In this document: one piece after another, positions 62,901-64,000 of the stretch | Layout: every line of letters begins with the position of its first letter | How positions within the stretch are numbered: position 1 is the stretch's first letter | Assembly: GCA_033782935.1 (NCBI GenBank) | Contig: JAWQEG010001559.1 | Coordinates: forward strand, 62,001 to 126,000 | Source: Petrolisthes cinctipes | Lineage: Eukaryota; Arthropoda; Malacostraca; Decapoda; Porcellanidae | Direction: 5' to 3' | DNA: 64,000 nucleotides | Position numbers and translations under genes: made by a program | The notes under the pieces: model-generated | The model's input: only the letters and a program-made list of their open reading frames with translations | The model's database searches: none | Told to the model about the DNA's origin: nothing

Positions 62901-64000
62901 ACTCAGATGGTCCATGTAAATCTTATAAAACCATATTTTTCCAGGTTGTTGGAGGAGGAGGACCAGAAAACAGTGGCTGTCCTTAGTGTAGAGAGACGGG
63001 AGGCTGAACAAGAGACAGATTTGAATTATAATGACCTGCCATCTATTTCAACAAACCCTGTAAATTCTCAATGGATGACTAAGATGGATGAATATTTATC
63101 CACCTTAACTACTTCTCAATATGAAGATATTTCTTCCCTACTATCAGAATTTCCTAAACTCACGACTGATCTTCCTGGGTCATGTCGCCTCATCCATCAC
63201 GACATCCAGTTGTTACCTGGAGCCAGACCTATCAAACAGGCGGCCTATAAAATTAATATAGAGAAAAGGGTAATAATGAAAAAGGAGGTACAATATTTAC
63301 TAGATACAGATTTAGCAGAACCAAGTATGTCACCTTGGGCTTCACCCTGCTTGCTAATACCAAAACCTGATGGCTCTTTTAGATTTTGCACTGACTACCG
63401 TAAAGTAAACCAGGTCACTGTTCAGGACTCCTACCCTCTCCCATTAATTGATGATATTATAGATGAGATAGGACAATCACCATTTATAACTACAATAGAC
63501 CTCTTGAAAGGATATTATCAAATCCCTCTCACCCCACGTGCTAAGAAAGTGTCCGCATTTGTCACACCCTTCGGACTGCATCAATATAAGGTGCTTAGTT
63601 TTGGTCTCTCTAATGCCCCAGACTTCTCTCAACCTTTTCACCTTCAAATAGATGCAAGTGGAGTTGGAGTTGGTGCTGTCCTTCTTCAACCTGACCCCGT
63701 GAGTGGAATACTTCATCCAGTAGCCTATCATTCTGCTAAACTAAAGAAACACCAGATCGGTTACTCAACAATTGAAAAGGAGTCACTAGCTCTGATATCT
63801 GCCCTACAGAAATTCCAATGCTACTTACGACACGCACCACACACAACACTGGTATTCTCAGACCATAACCCCCTGGCCTTCCTAAATTCCATGAAGAATA
63901 ACAATCACCGTATCCTACGATGGGCCTTATGGACACAACCCTATAACATCGTTGTGAAGCATATTAAAGGGGTGGACAACATCATCGCAGATTCCCTGTC
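59919..64000 (+). CDS. gag-pol: Gag-Pol polyprotein of Gmr1-like LTR retrotransposon (3' end beyond window; RT internally deleted)
   Basis: One frame of 1360 codons runs from ATG at 59919 to the window edge. The start is the first ATG after an in-frame TAG at 59850 and has G at +4. Order of domains: Gag with a charged coiled coil (about 108-161), a SCAN-like capsid half (243-328) and a CCHC knuckle (372-385); protease (437-530, D454); integrase with an HHCC finger (H668, H674, C704, C707), a D738/D797/E833 core with D-35-E spacing and a GPY motif at 971-973; RT (about 1092-1234); RNase H (from about 1238; D1245, E1288, D1315, D1358). Integrase before RT is the Gmr1-like order. Gag and Pol share one frame with no stop or frameshift between them. 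The polyprotein should build the particle, cut itself, copy RNA into DNA and integrate it. However, the RT lacks its YxDD half and the protease reads DTA, so this copy is probably inactive. Confidence 0.9.
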   Translation, partial: MATLPFDVEKFQLNPRYEVLSDLLKNDWKNLAKAYDIPFSTQITKEVLKNVVVEQLVERDILPGVAIEVLTPMSHGVPNPDSPKTRSRVAQPLPEGTRHSVLTEADPLALGRLKFEFELKMKEMELAHDKEIRLKEIEIEELKVREDIELRSQELRMKDRLTKFNAAEATSLLPPFEERDVDGYFRTFESLARKKEWPNDQWLIILFPKLTGRAQMVFNSLEQFDDYEAVKNNILRAYEITPEAYRQKFRSLTKPSSQTFVEFASEKLRLFKKWLDSTETTTFQDLINIVVLEEVKNKMPISILKHVEERGETKLDRAAEVADAYSLLVRSWGRVETQARSTRPSFDNPLVTGNERSRSHTSVSYGPPLITCNYCKKPGHTIQQCRHPGCKNSNTSQDNTTRHKHHVSTITPNKPVATSNSTPLLLNIFQPFMYQGKISLTKSSDTHPITILRDTAAAQTILFKDSLPEYSSALTGEKVIVCDLTTESSYPLATIYIECPILSGTFQVALRDSPLPVQGVHMLLGNDLAGELVVPNLKILDSPLPDSSLEESSSLYPCCAVTRSQSKTKQISSTPSHNLKVSLECLNKQSITREELIKAQQIDPTLNNIRLAALEDKNLSKLPCFYYQEDILMRAYRPPELKPLDTWSEYHQIVVPQSVRTSLVQLAHDGLAGHLGILKTYRKLLTNFYWPGMKTDVKSYIKHCHTCQTVGKANETIPPAPLNPIPVTSEPFEKIVLDCVGPLPQTKKGNQYLVTVMDVTTRYPEAFPLKNITSKSILKPILHFFTSVGIPKIIQTDQGSNFTSTIFQEVTKELGVTHVTSTAYHPQSQGCLERFHQTLKSVLRKFCSEYELEWDEQLDFLLFALRECPQESLGYSPFELLYGRQIRGPLKVIKDQWFDSAPCSISVETYIENLRSKLSNARTFAAKHLLKAQNKMVKRQTKAVHRSFKPGDKVLLFLPIPGSPLKSKYIGPYKVERKLGKVNYVITTPDRKKDTQMVHVNLIKPYFSRLLEEEDQKTVAVLSVERREAEQETDLNYNDLPSISTNPVNSQWMTKMDEYLSTLTTSQYEDISSLLSEFPKLTTDLPGSCRLIHHDIQLLPGARPIKQAAYKINIEKRVIMKKEVQYLLDTDLAEPSMSPWASPCLLIPKPDGSFRFCTDYRKVNQVTVQDSYPLPLIDDIIDEIGQSPFITTIDLLKGYYQIPLTPRAKKVSAFVTPFGLHQYKVLSFGLSNAPDFSQPFHLQIDASGVGVGAVLLQPDPVSGILHPVAYHSAKLKKHQIGYSTIEKESLALISALQKFQCYLRHAPHTTLVFSDHNPLAFLNSMKNNNHRILRWALWTQPYNIVVKHIKGVDNIIADSL
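60240..60401 (+). other. Gag coiled-coil segment
   Basis: Residues about 108-161 are almost entirely Glu, Lys, Arg, Leu, Ile and Met in a heptad-like pattern (KEMELAHDKEIRLKEIEIEE), with no proline. This predicts a long coiled coil N-terminal to the capsid, probably for multimerisation. Confidence 0.7.
60645..60902 (+). other. SCAN-like C-terminal capsid domain of Gag
   Basis: Residues 243-328 follow the SCAN pattern: YRQKFRSL, then FVEFASEKLRLFKKWL, FQDLINIVVLEEVKNKMP, and a final helix with AAEVADAY. The vertebrate SCAN dimerisation domain is known to derive from the capsid of Gmr1-like Ty3/gypsy elements, which agrees with the pol order here. The call rests on visual pattern only. Confidence 0.7.
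61032..61073 (+). other. CCHC zinc knuckle (nucleocapsid)
   Basis: CNYCKKPGHTIQQC at residues 372-385 is an exact C-x2-C-x4-H-x4-C knuckle, the RNA-binding nucleocapsid motif. It lies at the Gag/protease boundary. Confidence 0.92.
61227..61508 (+). other. Retropepsin-like protease domain with altered active site
   Basis: TILRDTAAAQTILF places the catalytic aspartate at residue 454. The C-terminal HMLLGNDLAGELVVP block (about 521-535) is typical of this family. The usual D-T/S-G-A triad reads D-T-A-A, so the conserved glycine is missing. Confidence 0.75.
61866..62888 (+). other. Integrase, located upstream of RT
   Basis: The HHCC finger is H668, H674, C704, C707 (AHDGLAGHLG, then CHTC). The catalytic core has D738 (VLDCVGPLP), D797 (IQTDQGSNF) and E833 (QGCLERFHQTLK), with 35 residues between the last two. 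A GPY/F module (KYIGPYKV, residues about 969-976) closes the domain. All key residues are present, so the integrase looks intact. Confidence 0.93.
63192..63620 (+). other. Reverse transcriptase domain, C-terminal half deleted
   Basis: Early RT motifs are present: LLPGARPIKQAAYKI, PWASPCLLIPKPDGSFRFC, DYRKVNQVT, the first catalytic Asp at residue 1194 (TTIDLLKGYYQIPL), and VLSFGLSNAP. After NAP (residue 1234) the frame jumps directly into the start of RNase H. The YxDD block, thumb and connection regions are absent. Confidence 0.88.
63630..64000 (+). other. RNase H domain (partial at window edge)
   Basis: Residues from about 1238 carry LQIDASGVGVGAVLLQ (D1245), STIEKESLALISAL (E1288), LVFSDHNPLAFL (D1315) and NIIADSLS (D1358). 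This is the full acidic set expected of a Ty3/gypsy RNase H. The frame continues past 64000. Confidence 0.88.

Larger units (their letters stand above)
58775..64000 (+). mobile_element. Gmr1-like Ty3/gypsy LTR retrotransposon, 5' part (runs off the window)
   Basis: The element begins at a TGTTACGG terminus that breaks a satellite B monomer. It continues through an LTR, a primer-binding site, a leader of about 620 bp and one gag-pol frame still open at 64000. The pol domains are of Ty3/gypsy type, but the order is protease, integrase, RT, RNase H, as in Gmr1-like elements. Its 3' LTR and 3' target-site copy lie outside the window. The satellite bases ACTGT at 58770-58774 are the candidate left target-site duplication. 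The RT deletion and the altered protease motif suggest a non-autonomous copy. Confidence 0.88.

Noticed and set aside
61744..63936. Minus-strand frames opposite pol
   Set aside because: They are antisense shadows of the plus-strand gag-pol frame, which carries all recognised catalytic motifs.
63192..64000. Ty1/copia assignment based on integrase preceding RT
   Set aside because: The integrase GPY/F module, FGLSNAP in RT and the EKES/SDHNPL RNase H motifs are Ty3/gypsy-type; only the order resembles copia.

Overview
This window looks like heterochromatin from a metazoan genome. It consists of two long unrelated satellite arrays, one non-autonomous DNA transposon, and the 5' part of a Ty3-like LTR retrotransposon. 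I see no host protein gene and no RNA gene. The evidence for an animal is the kind of retrotransposon (integrase-first, SCAN-like Gag) and the dense CA/GT and GA/CT microsatellites. A marine invertebrate such as a decapod crustacean would fit, but that is only a guess.

Layout. Bases 1-36931 are satellite A: an AT-rich tandem repeat of about 176 bp, roughly 210 copies, continuing off the left edge, with layered higher-order repeats. Bases 36932-38605 are a 1.67-kb element with 242-bp terminal inverted repeats, flanked by TA and inserted into a satellite A monomer. Satellite A resumes for about 320 bp (38606-38928) and then switches abruptly to satellite B. Satellite B (38929-58774) is a CA/CCC-rich repeat of about 62 bp with a 52-bp short form. 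It contains large internal duplications, one of them an apparently exact 1270-bp tandem copy.

At about 58775 an LTR begins inside a satellite B monomer (LTR about 58775-59283, primer-binding site 59285, leader to 59918). A single uninterrupted gag-pol frame starts at 59919 and is still open at 64000. Its domain order is Gag (coiled coil, SCAN-like capsid, CCHC knuckle), protease, integrase, reverse transcriptase, RNase H. Integrase ahead of RT, with Ty3/gypsy-type domains, is the Gmr1-like arrangement. The RT has lost its second half, including the YxDD motif, through a frame-preserving internal deletion. The protease reads DTA instead of DTG. This copy is therefore probably defective although its frame is intact.

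The many modest open frames across 1-58.8 kb, mostly on the minus strand, are by-products of satellite repetition and are not annotated as genes.
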